Shown piece by piece: positions 51,601 to 61,009 of a DNA stretch of 64,000 bases. The notes under the pieces were generated by a model. The model was not told where the DNA came from. It searched no databases and was given only the letters and a program-made list of their open reading frames with translations. Each line of letters opens with the position of its first letter. Positions within the stretch are counted from its first letter, which is position 1. The position numbers were made by a program, and so were the translations under genes. The stretch is taken from positions 1-64,000 of the forward strand of contig VTFK01000299.1 in NCBI GenBank assembly GCA_009617715.1, read 5' to 3'. This stretch comes from Plectrocnemia conspersa. Its lineage: Eukaryota > Arthropoda > Insecta > Trichoptera > Polycentropodidae.

Positions 51601-52698
51601 TGAATCAGTTGTAGTTTTGAAATTAACTACGAACTTATTATTTGCATGTAAATATATTAAAAATACATATCAAGAATAACACATCTGATTTTTAATTGTT
51701 AATTATCATCCTTTTTTATTAATGTTATAAATTATTAAAGAGCAGGTAAATTTGCTTAAACCTAAATATTTCGAAACAATGTTTGTTAGTTAACATTTTT
51801 TATTTTAGAGACTGATTTTATTTTGAGTTTGACTTGAAAAGAGCTTTACGTTATGAATTAAAAAATTTAAATTAATGAAGTATGATCATAGTTTAATCAT
51901 TTTTCAAAGGTATATTCAAGCTTAGACTATTTTGGTTTATTGGCGGCAACTAAAGGTTTGCACAGTCTGGCCAAAACTAATCTAAATAAACAATTCAAAA
52001 ATCTTGAAACATTTGCTATTACTTTGATATATAATTTTAACTGCAATTGATATAGTAATATATTTCAATAATGAATAACACTAATCCTATATATTACTGC
52101 CTTTGCTTTATTTTTTATAAAAGGATACCTTCAGGCCACAAAAACGATGATAGAAAAGCAGGAGTGTTCACGTATTCCAGAAAATAAAACAGTGACCCTT
52201 CCATACTATCCACTATCGTTCCGAATATTATTTCATCGTGGAAATTTTCTACTGTGAAAATGAAATCTTTATCTCGTAAAAAATATGTTGCATCATACGT
52301 CGGCACATCAGGAACATTTATAGTCGCTTTGAGTGTATTTTCGTGATAGAAGACAAATAGAACCAAATACTTGGGATCTGTTATGAACTCCCTGATTATG
52401 TTTGTGCACTCTTCGTTCCAATCATCTTGACTCATGTGGCTCAACGTAGTTATACGCTTGATAAAACTAACAAGCTTGTCCAGGTCTTCTTCGGAATACG
52501 TAGGCTTCTCTGGTGCTTCGACATTGGCCAACTCAGCCTGTGCTAGCCGATCTTTTTCTATTAGAATTATAAACTTATTTAGGAATTGTAAATTTAAATC
52601 TTATTACTAAAGAAGAAATTAATACCTAGTTCTTCTTCAGAATCATGACTCAAATCGTCGCTCCACGCAACTTTACTTTTTCTGTTCTTTTCCGTCAT
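39638..52698 (-). CDS. axonemal dynein heavy chain (DNAH2-type), tail-only gene model
   Basis: Sixteen exons, in transcript order: 52698-52626, 52557-52129, 50002-49721, 49651-49057, 48162-47820, 47749-47603, 47535-47416, 46694-46600, 46539-46464, 46404-46279, 43356-43258, 40944-40711, 40655-40541, 40469-40221, 40145-39949, 39889-39638. All phases agree and no frameshift or internal stop is needed, giving 1143 residues. The protein follows the tail of DNAH2, an inner-arm axonemal dynein heavy chain. It has a WPEDVKNEF, GLTVIYVP, MDELDFWINR run (about 167-261), then LQNPNVVHI and SPYYNSKERL, and a last exon with FLLLDNAVLKS and HCIEWQHKF that matches the region before the linker. A full heavy chain is about 4000-4500 residues. 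Linker, AAA1-6, stalk and motor are absent from the window. The final stop lies in the exon body, the only GT at its end (A|GTTTTA) is a poor donor, and a poly(A) signal follows. Either a stem-only protein or a broken gene whose motor is elsewhere. Confidence 0.82.
41588..41860 (-). repeat. SINE copy in a dynein intron
   Basis: In the same orientation as the 29.2-29.5 kb copy, this segment shares the 'aagtctttcgttgtaac', CAATGCGTTACAA, AAATCTGTACCAACT and GCGCATTTTTTATAAA phrases. It ends near a decayed head (GCTGCCGGGACTCAAACC), where the B box is still visible on the minus strand. Confidence 0.65.
42170..42890 (+). mobile_element. remnant of a hAT element (ZMYM1/TTF-type transposase)
   Basis: Near 42715-42840 the plus strand reads EQSFSELNLLLQYLRALM, stop, QDLLTIQ. 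This corresponds to the C-terminal ERSFSKLKLIKxYLRSTMSQ block of hAT transposases of the ZMYM1-like group. The preceding 500 bases contain short related-looking pieces broken by stops. The C-rich and G-rich words at about 43187-43220 (a run of G, then CGCCCCCTGGCGC) could be its terminal sequence. Confidence 0.5.
43597..43635 (+). other. upstream ORF overlapping the Spartan start codon
   Basis: An ATG at 43597 opens a 12-codon frame ending in TAG at 43633-43635, out of frame with and overlapping the Spartan ATG at 43614. If transcription begins upstream of it, it could lower translation of Spartan. Confidence 0.4.
43614..46259 (+). CDS. SPRTN: Spartan-type DNA-protein crosslink metalloprotease
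   Basis: Three exons, 43614-43882, 43997-44231 and 44964-46259, join in frame to 599 residues. Spartan is a DNA-dependent protease that removes proteins covalently bound to DNA during replication, working with ubiquitin and p97. The SprT domain starts at about residue 50 (FTDPTPNALALFQQFN). The zinc protease site is HEMIH at 121-125, with the third histidine in RDGHGPNFH. Exon 3 opens with HWWRCNGPCQN and continues through KDFWWDRH and TCNGTFIKV, the conserved zinc-containing end of the domain. The middle is an Asn/Pro-rich, low-complexity linker with tandem repeats (about 292-395). Three UBZ4-like C2HC fingers follow, at about 453-475, 515-535 and 578-598; human SPRTN has one. The start MFSDRDLALALQLQ matches the human DDDLMLALRLQ. 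The whole gene lies within a dynein intron on the opposite strand. No SHP or PIP box could be assigned with confidence. Confidence 0.93.
44440..44660 (-). mobile_element. mariner transposase fragment in Spartan intron 2
   Basis: On the minus strand the frame ends in MPDIAPSDYHLTRYL, a decayed form of the YSPDLAPSDYHLF motif that carries the third catalytic residue of mariner transposases. Upstream residues only loosely follow the family. The fragment sits in the 732-base second intron of Spartan and does not disturb its splice sites. Confidence 0.6.
45333..45646 (+). repeat. degenerate tandem repeat in the Spartan linker
   Basis: About six units of 16-20 codons, each beginning with a (L/S/T)-(I/T/L)-P motif and often containing QNRxDINN, followed by Asn/Lys-rich sequence (residues about 292-395). 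Unit length and wording vary, so the array is old or evolving fast. Confidence 0.75.
46409..46414 (+). terminator. candidate poly(A) signal of Spartan
   Basis: The first AATAAA after the Spartan stop lies 150 bases downstream, just beyond dynein exon 46404-46279 on the other strand. If used, the Spartan 3' UTR is antisense to that entire exon. Confidence 0.5.
48785..48965 (+). mobile_element. mariner transposase C-terminal fragment in a dynein intron
   Basis: The plus strand encodes VLQAVHDWLCIQPKRFF, then SIQTPSKSFF. It matches the C-terminal end of mariner transposases, where a (A/V)V-x-WL-x-x-QPK-x-FF block precedes the last helix. A decayed version of the DLAPSD-FHLF block with an internal stop precedes it. 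It is not the same family piece as the one at 44.5 kb, as judged by the wording. Confidence 0.6.
50109..50563. mobile_element. short inverted-repeat element of the 'GGAGTCGGAGTC' type
   Basis: The left end begins CAGGGCTGTGGAGTAAG with further GAGTCTGAGTCGG words. The right end finishes GACTCCACAGCCTCA, preceded by GGAGTCGGA and CGGAGTCAG. The ends GGCTGTGGAGT and ACTCCACAGCC are perfect inverted repeats of 11 bases. The CAGGG start suggests a non-autonomous hAT-like MITE, with the right-hand CCCTG mutated to CCTCA. The internal frame at 50161-50376 is not a transposase. It lies in the large dynein intron between exons 2 and 3, where it does not affect splicing. I could not identify a target-site duplication. 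Confidence 0.6.
50564..50880. other. dynein intron DNA, nothing recognised
   Basis: AT-rich intron sequence. Confidence 0.4.
50885..51010 (+). repeat. tRNA-like SINE head in a dynein intron
   Basis: TAGTCAGTGGCATAAGTTGG resembles an A box, and GTGTTCGAATTC, about 35 bases later, is a good B box. There is no closing acceptor stem, so it is a SINE head rather than a tRNA gene. It may belong with the tRNA-like block at 32.5 kb, as judged by wording only. Confidence 0.5.
51145..51260 (+). repeat. 3' half of the dispersed SINE
   Basis: Contains TTTACCTTGTTGTAACGC, then TTGGGCTCACGCCGATCAGG, TTGTACCGGGAG and an A-rich tail. This is the reverse complement of the corresponding parts of the 29.2 and 41.6 kb copies. 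Only the 3' half is present, consistent with 5' truncation or loss. Confidence 0.6.
51261..52080. other. dynein intron DNA, nothing recognised
   Basis: AT-rich; no exon is needed here, because exon 2 (donor at 52128) joins the 50002 acceptor in phase. Confidence 0.5.
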
Positions 52699-52960
52699 TT
52701 TTATAAGCAGTAATGACTCAATATCGATCACAACAAGTGCGTTGCTTGGCAACAGATTGCAGTGAAAGTTAGGTTATTAAATCAATCAAAGCCGTGGGGA
52801 TATTTTTTATATTCTTTATTGCATATCAAGTATAGAATACAAGACTTTCCACACCTTAGAAGCTCTTTTTATATAAAAATACAATAACTACATATTGTAG
52901 CGAATAAGGACTGTAATAACAAGCAAATAAAATTTTCAATAAAATGGCAATATTTCATTT

Positions 52961-52966
52961 TTTATT
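52961..52966 (-). terminator. candidate poly(A) signal of the nesprin gene
   Basis: AATAAA on the minus strand, about 1 kb past the nesprin stop and about 260 bases upstream of the dynein ATG. It would give a 3' UTR of about 1 kb; a second AATAAA lies at about 52815. The choice between them cannot be made from sequence. Confidence 0.4.
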
Positions 52967-53976
52967 AGGCAATATAGTAACATATAATATAAATTTGTGC
53001 AATAAACATTTCATATAACTAGTTCATGACAATAAACAATAATGAATGGATATCGAGCGATTCTCCATGTTATTATAGAAATAAAACAGACGTTAAAAAC
53101 AAAAATTAAAAAAAGGAAACGAATAGCATATAATATGTAAAAGAAAGAAAAATATTAGTATCTCCTAAAATTAAACTTGAAAATGAATCATTTGTGTGTG
53201 TAAACACAAATTAGCACCATGTTTCGGACAAAAAATAGTTCGTATAAAATTTTTGCAATGATGCGAAACTTTTCACAAACGTTCGGGAGAATAACTTTTG
53301 TGATGTTTCGCACGCGATAGGACAAATTGCCATTTCTGCGTTTAGGAGAGTAAAACGAAGAAACAATGTCTGTTGTTACATAAATCCACAACGTCGAGAA
53401 ACTCCACGGAGAGTGTTGGAATTTCTCGATAGATGGTAGACTAGAATTCATAAACCGATCTGAAAAGAGTGTTCCACTCCTCTTTTCAAATCCGTCTATT
53501 ATTTTTTACATTTTTCATATAATTCATTCTCAAAACCCTAAGATTTTCAGCTGTTTTAAAAAAAATATTTTACTGTTTCGTGATATCGAGTATTTTTATA
53601 TAATAATATACATTTTTTTCGTACTTCATGTAACTAAACTTAATCTAACGCATACATCTAAGTACAAATTTGCAGTTGACAAGTTTGCAAATACACACTA
53701 TCCTCCATCCGTTTAACGGGTCCGTCGATTGACATCGAACGTAAATCCGACTCGATTAAAAAAATAAAATTGGAAAACCTAAGCGAATTGTTTAAAACTA
53801 AAAATGCACAATTAACACAAAATACAAGTGATTAATCACAGTCGATGCTCGCAAGATCGTTTTAACATTATAAAAATATACAGAAAATCGGCTAAAGCTA
53901 TATCGTATGTATATGTATACTAATCTTGTTCGATCGAAGAGCATTGAAAACGATCTATGCTTTTAACGTAACCCTC
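52967..53976 (-). other. probable 3' UTR of the nesprin gene
   Basis: This stretch separates the nesprin stop from the poly(A) candidates. It is more balanced in composition than the intron DNA. A minus-strand frame at 53188-53451 has no motif and is interpreted as 3' UTR. Confidence 0.45.
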
Positions 53977-54193
53977 TCAAACGGGCGGAGGTCCGTTCGG
54001 ATATCTCAATATCGGCTCGAGACTGGTCGCTAAGTTGTTTGTGAAAGCGCACAGATCTTCGCGGTGAGTTGGCGCTAGGGCGGCAGCACCCAATAGCAAC
54101 AAGAGAAGAGCTTGGAATGGCAATGAAGCGCGTAGAACACGTCCGAGGAAGCGGTAACTACGCCGCAACACTCCAGTGTCCATGTCATCTTCG
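53977..54193 (-). CDS. KASH exon of the nesprin gene
   Basis: The acceptor TTTACAG|C opens [26 protein letters not shown], followed by [16 protein letters not shown], a single membrane-spanning helix. A lumenal tail of about 30 residues then ends in NGPPPV. The terminal Pro-Pro-Pro-X is the SUN-binding signature, and the short lumenal cysteine in DLCAF is at the position used for a SUN disulphide. It is intact, so this gene should still reach the nuclear envelope. Confidence 0.92.
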
Positions 54194-57100
54194 CTGTAAA
54201 CAAACATTAATACGTCAAATATTATATTATATATAAAAATATGATTTGAATGAACAATGATTAAGTTAATCGAACATTAATGAGCATGATCACAATCAAT
54301 TCTCATTTACAATGTGAATCACTATATAAATTTATTTAGTCAAATTTAATACATGTATAGTTGTTTCTTACAAATTTAAAAATGGGTGTTTTGTAAAAAA
54401 TAATATAAAAAATATCTAATGACCTTATACCAATAAGTTCAATTAAAAATGATAACAAAAAGCTTTCGATGATTGTGATACAAAATTTTCATATTAATTT
54501 AAAGTGTCTTATAAATATTCTAAGCTCATGAAAAGCGATTTGTGCCGTATGAAGCGTCTTGTTAAAAAAACATCTATATTTACGTTTGTGGTTCGGATTG
54601 CCGTGGTACAGTTGATGAAAAACCGCTGGCTCCAGTTTTTTCCAGAAGCTATGAAAAATCAAAACATAAATTTGGTGCAACTACTTATTCTAAAAAAAAT
54701 GTGTTAAAAAAAATAGAATATCAACATACTCGTGAGAAATACTTGAAGCGATTTGAAAATAATTTTAGTTTTCAAATATTCAATATACCAATTAATTATA
54801 CTCATACTTTTAAAAGCAAATACGAAATAAAAGTAGTATGAATTTGCACTTACATCTCGTGAAAGGGCTGACAGCGTACTATCTTGGTCTGGAGTGAAAG
54901 ATGGTGGCCCGCAACCGAGAACGGCGCCCAACTTAAGTACGTAAACGCCTGTCAATCGACGCAGTGACTGCAATCTCAGCCGAAGTTCCGTCAGCCTACA
55001 CACCACGCTGTACATTAACCATCATCACGAATACAATGAATAATGAAATGATAAGTGAGTGATAATATAAATAATAATATAAAAATAAATGTAATCAGTG
55101 GTAGTTCATGTAAAAAGATAGAAAGCAGCAGCACACCCAACATAAATAAATACGGCAAGGCAATCAAAACTCATATAGTTTATTTACTTAAGACAATGTG
55201 TCACGGCGGCGGACGTTGCAATTAAATACAGCTCTGAATATATCATAGAGAATCATAATTACATTATGGAAAAATAGCAATGATGAAGGCAACATAGTTG
55301 CATTAAAAGGTAAATCGTGGTGGTAATAATAGAGCTAAAGAAGTATATGATTCACATTGCACTGACACAATTACCCAATGAAATTCATTTAAAAAATTAT
55401 TAATTAGTATAAAAATAAAGTATTTTATTGTTATACTAGCAGGACAGGAAAAAAACAAAGAGATAACTGCCACAAAGGGTCACGGGTAGACACAATACCT
55501 TTTGTGTAAAAGGTATTCAGTCTTCAGGAATGCGTTTCTTGTTCAAATGAAGAGACGGAACCAAAACAAATAGCTCGAAGGTCAAGTATAAAAGCCTGCC
55601 ACTGGGATCATAAATCAGCCTATAAGTTTGGAATTCAGAGACAGAGTTAACCTTCAATATAATCTTCCGAGCATTACAGTCATAATGACATGATGATATA
55701 TATCTGAGCTATTCTTTTTTGTACCCTCTGATTTATAGGTAACACTCCAAGACTTGAGAGTTTACCGATATGAGAAGCCATTAGAGATCAACGCGAGCTA
55801 CCAGCAGCAAAAGTTAAATGAACATTATAAAACAACCAGGCTTCAAATAGCGTTTAATTTCAGGTGTAGAAAATAGCCTATCAGCAGTACAAAATCTCAA
55901 CACTATGCAGCATCCCTTTATTTTTTTATAACGAACTTCCATTGAGTGTAATGCTACAAGAAAAGCAAACTAAAAATCAGTACTTACTTTTTATAAATTG
56001 ATGATGAGCCCTCTGGAGCATCTTCAGTACGAAGCAGTTGATCGGCGGCTTCCTGCAAACTGACGACTCTGGGTTCGCAGCGGTCCAATTCGCTCCTCAG
56101 GTCCGTAAACTTGTTGTACTTGGACAATATTATAGACTTCTCAGCCGTCAAGTCGACCGGTTCCGAGGAGCGAATCGTGTTCTCCGTTTTCTCCAGCCAA
56201 CTGCAGAGTTCGTCGATCGTGGCATGGAAATCACGATTGCCCATCAGCGCTGACTGCAGCCGACTCTGCCACTTTGCAGCATTCTTACAAACGGTGTCCC
56301 ATTTGACGTTATCACTTTCTAGTCGAGCCCTCAGCCGGTTCGCTCTATCGACGTCTTCGGTATGATCGGCCAAATGCACTCCGACAATGTTCAATGATAC
56401 GATAATGCTCTTGTGACTGTCCAGGTTCAACAAAAATTCACGGTGATCTTGAATTATGTCTTCTAGATGTTCTATATTCGTGGGCAGTGAGCCTTGAGCG
56501 CTTTGTGTATTTTCGGCAAACTGCAACCATTGCTCGAGGCGCCACAAATCATTATCGAGTTGATTCCAATTACGTTGAGAACATAGAGGACACGTCAACC
56601 TTCCAGCCTCGCTGAAATAATGCAACGACATAAAATTATTATCTTGCTAATCAATAATACATATATTATTACAAGCATTTTTTGTTATAAAGACACAAAA
56701 ACAACTTACTGCTCGCAGCTAAATGAGTAAGAGTCAATGTAGGCAGACCTAAATAAGAAAAGGAAAGCAAATGGTAAGTGAACCATGCAAATTTTGTTAT
56801 TGAAGCCTCACCTCATGTTGTGTGACAATTGCATAAGATAGGAAAAATGACTAAATATCATTTATATTATTAAGCAATCTATTGATGTTAAAATACAGAA
56901 CAAGAAGTGAAAAACCATCTCCGTTAAAAACAAATAGGTAATTAGTCAATAGTGTAAATAACAAATAATACCTGAGATTCCTAATATGCTGCTCTCTCTT
57001 CTTTGCTATTAACAATAATTGTTCGTATCTCTCCGACAATGCTTTGACTTGTGACGCTTTAGCTTCTTCTGCGCTACACTTGCATTCGTTTATTAAAATA

Positions 57101-60100
57101 CCGCTGAGATGTGTTATTAGTTCTATGTTCGACTGACAAGTGGCCGTCAACTTAGATATGAGCTTTCCAATATCTGACAGCTCGGGACTCGCTTGTTTAG
57201 GTTCCGCCGTCGATACTACGCTTTCGAGAGAGTTGAGGTTTTGCGTGCATTCACTGATAGCAGTGGTCAATTCGAAAAGATAAGCGTCTTTGGACGTTAT
57301 AGATGTCATTTTGGATAGAGGGGATAGTGTGTCTACTTGAACTGCAGAGTCCTGTTCAAATTTAAGTGTCTCCACCTGTACACTTTCGTCAACTTCTTTC
57401 AGAGATCCGTTCAGCCTTTGTTGAATTTCAAGTTTCATCTGCGTTATTCTAAGCTGAATATCCTTCCAAAGCAATTGATACTCGTCGATCATCTCTTGTA
57501 TGTCCTTTTGTTCATCTTTAGTGCATCGCTGCATCAAGATAAGTCCGAGCTCATCCGTGCTTTGAAGAAGTTTGTTATATGATTGAAGCTCTATTTCAAC
57601 TTTCTGAAATATAAAATATTTTATGAAACAAAATGATATAAATCAAAAAAAAATAATAGAATAACAATTACCGTTATCTGTTGATTCATTCTGTCCAAGT
57701 TATTAGCTCCGTATGGAAGATGTTGAATTTGCGTTAGCTGGACGTCTACTTGAGTGAGTCCTACAACTGCTTTGCCGTGAGCGTCGACAAATTTTCTATG
57801 CAGAGCTGTATCTTGACGCAAAATAGCCAAAAGTTTCATGGCGTCAGGTTCGAGGTTTCTCCATCTCATGATCATTTTTCTGGTTCCGGCTATGATAGGC
57901 TGTAAGTTCTCCGGTTCCAGACCGCTCGTTTTCACAATTTTCGAATAACCTTGTTCTAGAATGTGGAGAGCCGGTTCCCTTGCGCTCACTTCGTCTAAAA
58001 CGACCTGTAAAGTTTCAATTTTTTCGCTAACCTGATCGCCAGGTAGACCTTCCACAGAAGATTCTATCGAATTCAACGTCGATTCTTGCCGTTGTAACCA
58101 TTCTTCTTCGTTTTGCGTCAACTTGACTAATTGTTTCATCAACGACCATAACGACATCCATCTGCGCTTTCTTTCAGTGGATTGTTCACAGAGTGACTTC
58201 CACCTTCGTTCTACATTCTCCGCAGACAGTTTCAAGTTTTGAGTATCGAAATTAGCGTTCCACGCGTCAATATCGTTAAGTAAAAGTTCACAAAGATTCA
58301 GAACATCTCCGATTTCTTCCGTCTCTCCTTCGATCGTCGTTTGCAGTTTGTCGTGCTCTTTCATTTTGCTATCGAAGGTTTCTTTTGTGAGATCCTCAAT
58401 CGTCAACGGCTTCCAAAGTTGCGTTTCAGTTTGAGAAAGCCACTCTCGAATATCGGACAATCTTAACTCCAACTTCAAAATCGTCTGAAGAAGATCTCTG
58501 ATCTTTTTCGTTCGCATGTTTCCGACTTGCTGGAGATGCGTCCATTTATCTTGCAACAGATCGATCTTTTGCTGTAACAAAACTTTCTGATCCTTTTCGT
58601 CGTCGCTGAACGAGGTTATCAAATCTTGTCCTGTCTTCGTGATCCATTCGATTTCTCTTTCTTTCAAAGCCATTTCGGATTTGAGGTCACTTTCTAATTT
58701 ATGCAACAGATCTTCGGGCTTGAGTCCTCTGCTGATTCCCAATTTGCTGTCCCTCTCGAGACGTGATTCAAGATCAGATATCCATATCAAGAATCTGGAA
58801 TGTCTCGAATCAAACAAGAGATTTAATTCTAAGTTTTCTTCGAGTTGGTGTATTAAAACAGTGAGTTGATGATCGAGATCAGCCTGTTGTTGTCTAAATA
58901 TCCATATTCTTTGACTAATCGCTTTGTTGTCTTGAGGACTAACTGAATCTTTTAGTTGTTCTTGAGTAACGGTAAGATTATCCAAGTTCTTCATTAGGTT
59001 TGCCATTGTCTTTCGCGATTCTCTGAAAGTGTCTAGCAAATTTTTGATCTCTGCCCTAGATTTAGGTGCAATTTCCAGCGGTTGTGGTATAACTTTTTGC
59101 GTATCGCATATGGTTGACTGTACTAATTCGCTTTCTGCATCGTATTCGTTTATTAGTACTGTGATATTTTTAACGTAATCTCGCCAGGTAGCCAGTCCAG
59201 CTTGCAGATTTTCGATTCTTTTTGCAATTCCGGCGTATTCCATTCTGATCGAGGCCGAAAGCCCTTCGTCGCAGAATCTCAATAGATTGTTTTGTTGTTC
59301 GAGTAAAATTTTGCATTGAGCGTTTCCGTTCGGAATCTTATCTAACATCATTTGTATTCTATGGAGGATTTTAGGGACTCTTCTTATGTGGATGTACCGC
59401 AATTGAAGCTTCTCCCTCTCTCTTTCCATATCTTTGAGCCATTGCAAAATTTTGTCTTGGTCGTTGCGATACTTTTCCCAGGCGGCTATCCTGTCGCTGA
59501 TTTCGTCGTGCCTTTCGATTATTTTCGATAGCGTTTCGTTATGCAGATTCGTCAAAGAGCTGAATTGCTCCATGATGGCGTCGTCGTCGTCGGCGCCGTT
59601 GTGGAACTTTCCTTCTTTCCCGCAATCGCCATTTTTAGATACTATGATAGACTTTTGTGTTGTTAATAAGTTCTGGTGTATCTGGCAGAGGTGCTGTTGC
59701 TCTTTTAGATTGAGATAGTCTTCCGGTATCGATCCGGAGAGGAAAGAATCCACGTAAGACAGGTACTCCTGCCAAAGTTTGAGAGCGGCGATTCCGTCTT
59801 GGCTCCTGACGAGCTGGGTGGACAGTCGGTGGTACTGTTGGAAGGTTTCGCGGAAGACCGTCTGCCACAGCTCGAGCAGCTCCAATATGGACGTCTCGGT
59901 CTTTTCGACCGGCCTGTAGTCGAAGGCCTTGTCTTTGGCATCGTGTATCTGCCCTTCAGACTTGCCGAGGGTGAGTAGGTGATCCCTGAGCACGACCAGC
60001 TGCTTTTCGGTGTCGTTCTCGTCCGCCTCCTCGACGGTGGCGAGACTCTGAAAAGTGGAATATGCGAATTAATCAAATAGCGTTTCAATTAAATCTCAGC

Positions 60101-61009
60101 AGGCTTCCAATCGCGGCGCCAAGGTCACGGCGAGACTAATCGCCGCTTTCGCACAAAACCAACTCGGCGTAATGGCGTTAGGTCACGAAGTCGAATTCGA
60201 CGTAACAAAATAATTAAGCAAAATTTTAACGCCGCGGACCATCCGGAAGGCTAGAATTTAGACTTTCGTGCTCCGCCTGAAAACCGGGGGGCTTAATAAT
60301 TAAAACTTGACGAAACGCGACCGCTTTTAACGACAACGTTCCTAGGTAAAGTAACATAGAAAACACAGGTTGTAATGTTGCGTTTATGAACCTAAGGAGA
60401 GTTCAATCTCCTAGTTGCTCAAAATCAAGCGAAGGACAACCCGGACATGTTTTTGAACAACGTGAAATTTATCTATCTACCATTAACACGCGATCGCGAG
60501 CTGAAAACTATGATCATCTCTTATAATACAATAACATAAGTGGCCATCACTCTTATTAAATTACGGTTCACACTCGTCGAAACGAATCGACGACGCGCAC
60601 GATTATTATCAAACGCTAACGCCTTTAAACACGATAACCGTCGCCAATTTACAACACGGCGCTATCAAAACGATAAAACGCGATGTGGGTTAAACGGAAA
60701 TAATTTATAAGTCAACAAGTGCGTAACTTGAATCAATTGAGAAGGAAGAGATGTTGAACTTACGTGTCTCAGGTCGTGGAGGGCGCGTTCCGCGCGGCGA
60801 AGATCGGCTTTGCGCTGAGCTCGTCCTTCGGCGTGGTGAGCTAAGGTGGTCAAAGCCGTACGCACGTCTTCTAGTCTTCGCCCCAGAGCATCCAGCTCGC
60901 CTCGGAGGGGAGCTGCAGCTTCCAGGCCGAGGTCCGCGGCTATCCGCGAGACGAGAGTGCGCAATTCGCCCAGGCGTTCTCTGTGAGCTGCCAGCGACTC
61001 TTCGCACAC
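53977..61009 (-). CDS. Msp300: nesprin/Msp300 C-terminal part with spectrin repeats and KASH domain
   Basis: Exons in transcript order: 61009-60764, 60047-57672 (792 codons), 57603-56972, micro-exon 56748-56710, 56611-55988, 55007-54854, then 54193-53977. About 1360 residues plus 71 of the KASH exon are visible. The 5' part lies outside or was not found, since the first exon begins with an in-phase acceptor. Nesprins span the outer nuclear membrane and link nuclei to the cytoskeleton by binding SUN proteins in the perinuclear space. Almost all of the large exon is helical, with spectrin-repeat heptads (such as [20 protein letters not shown] and [19 protein letters not shown]). Further blocks are [13 protein letters not shown] after a CPLCSQRNW pair and [16 protein letters not shown]. 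The last exon has [14 protein letters not shown], a 16-residue hydrophobic helix and a final RYPNGPPPV, the KASH peptide. Exon 55007-54854 ends in phase 0 while the KASH exon needs phase 2, so a small exon between 54194 and 54853 is missing from this model. Confidence 0.88.
54490..54715. other. unidentified block between the last two nesprin exons
   Basis: Overlapping open frames on both strands (about 60 codons each) are more GC-rich than the flanking intron. Neither matches a domain I recognise. It may be repeat-derived. Confidence 0.25.
55016..55980. other. nesprin intron, no feature seen
   Basis: No exon-like frame or repeat was recognised in this 980-base intron. Confidence 0.45.
56710..56748 (-). 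CDS. 39-base micro-exon of the nesprin gene
   Basis: Flanked by ATTTAG and A|GTAAGT, it encodes [12 protein letters not shown] in the phase set by both neighbours (phase 2 in, phase 2 out). Skipping it also keeps the frame, so it could be an alternative cassette. Confidence 0.6.
60048..60763. promoter_or_regulatory. GC-richer nesprin intron, possible enhancer
   Basis: This 716-base intron is unusually balanced in composition and CpG-containing, without repeats. No coding motif is present. Regulatory function is a guess from composition. Confidence 0.25.

Noticed and set aside
53188..53451. 87-codon minus-strand frame downstream of the nesprin stop.
   Set aside because: No motif; position fits the nesprin 3' UTR.
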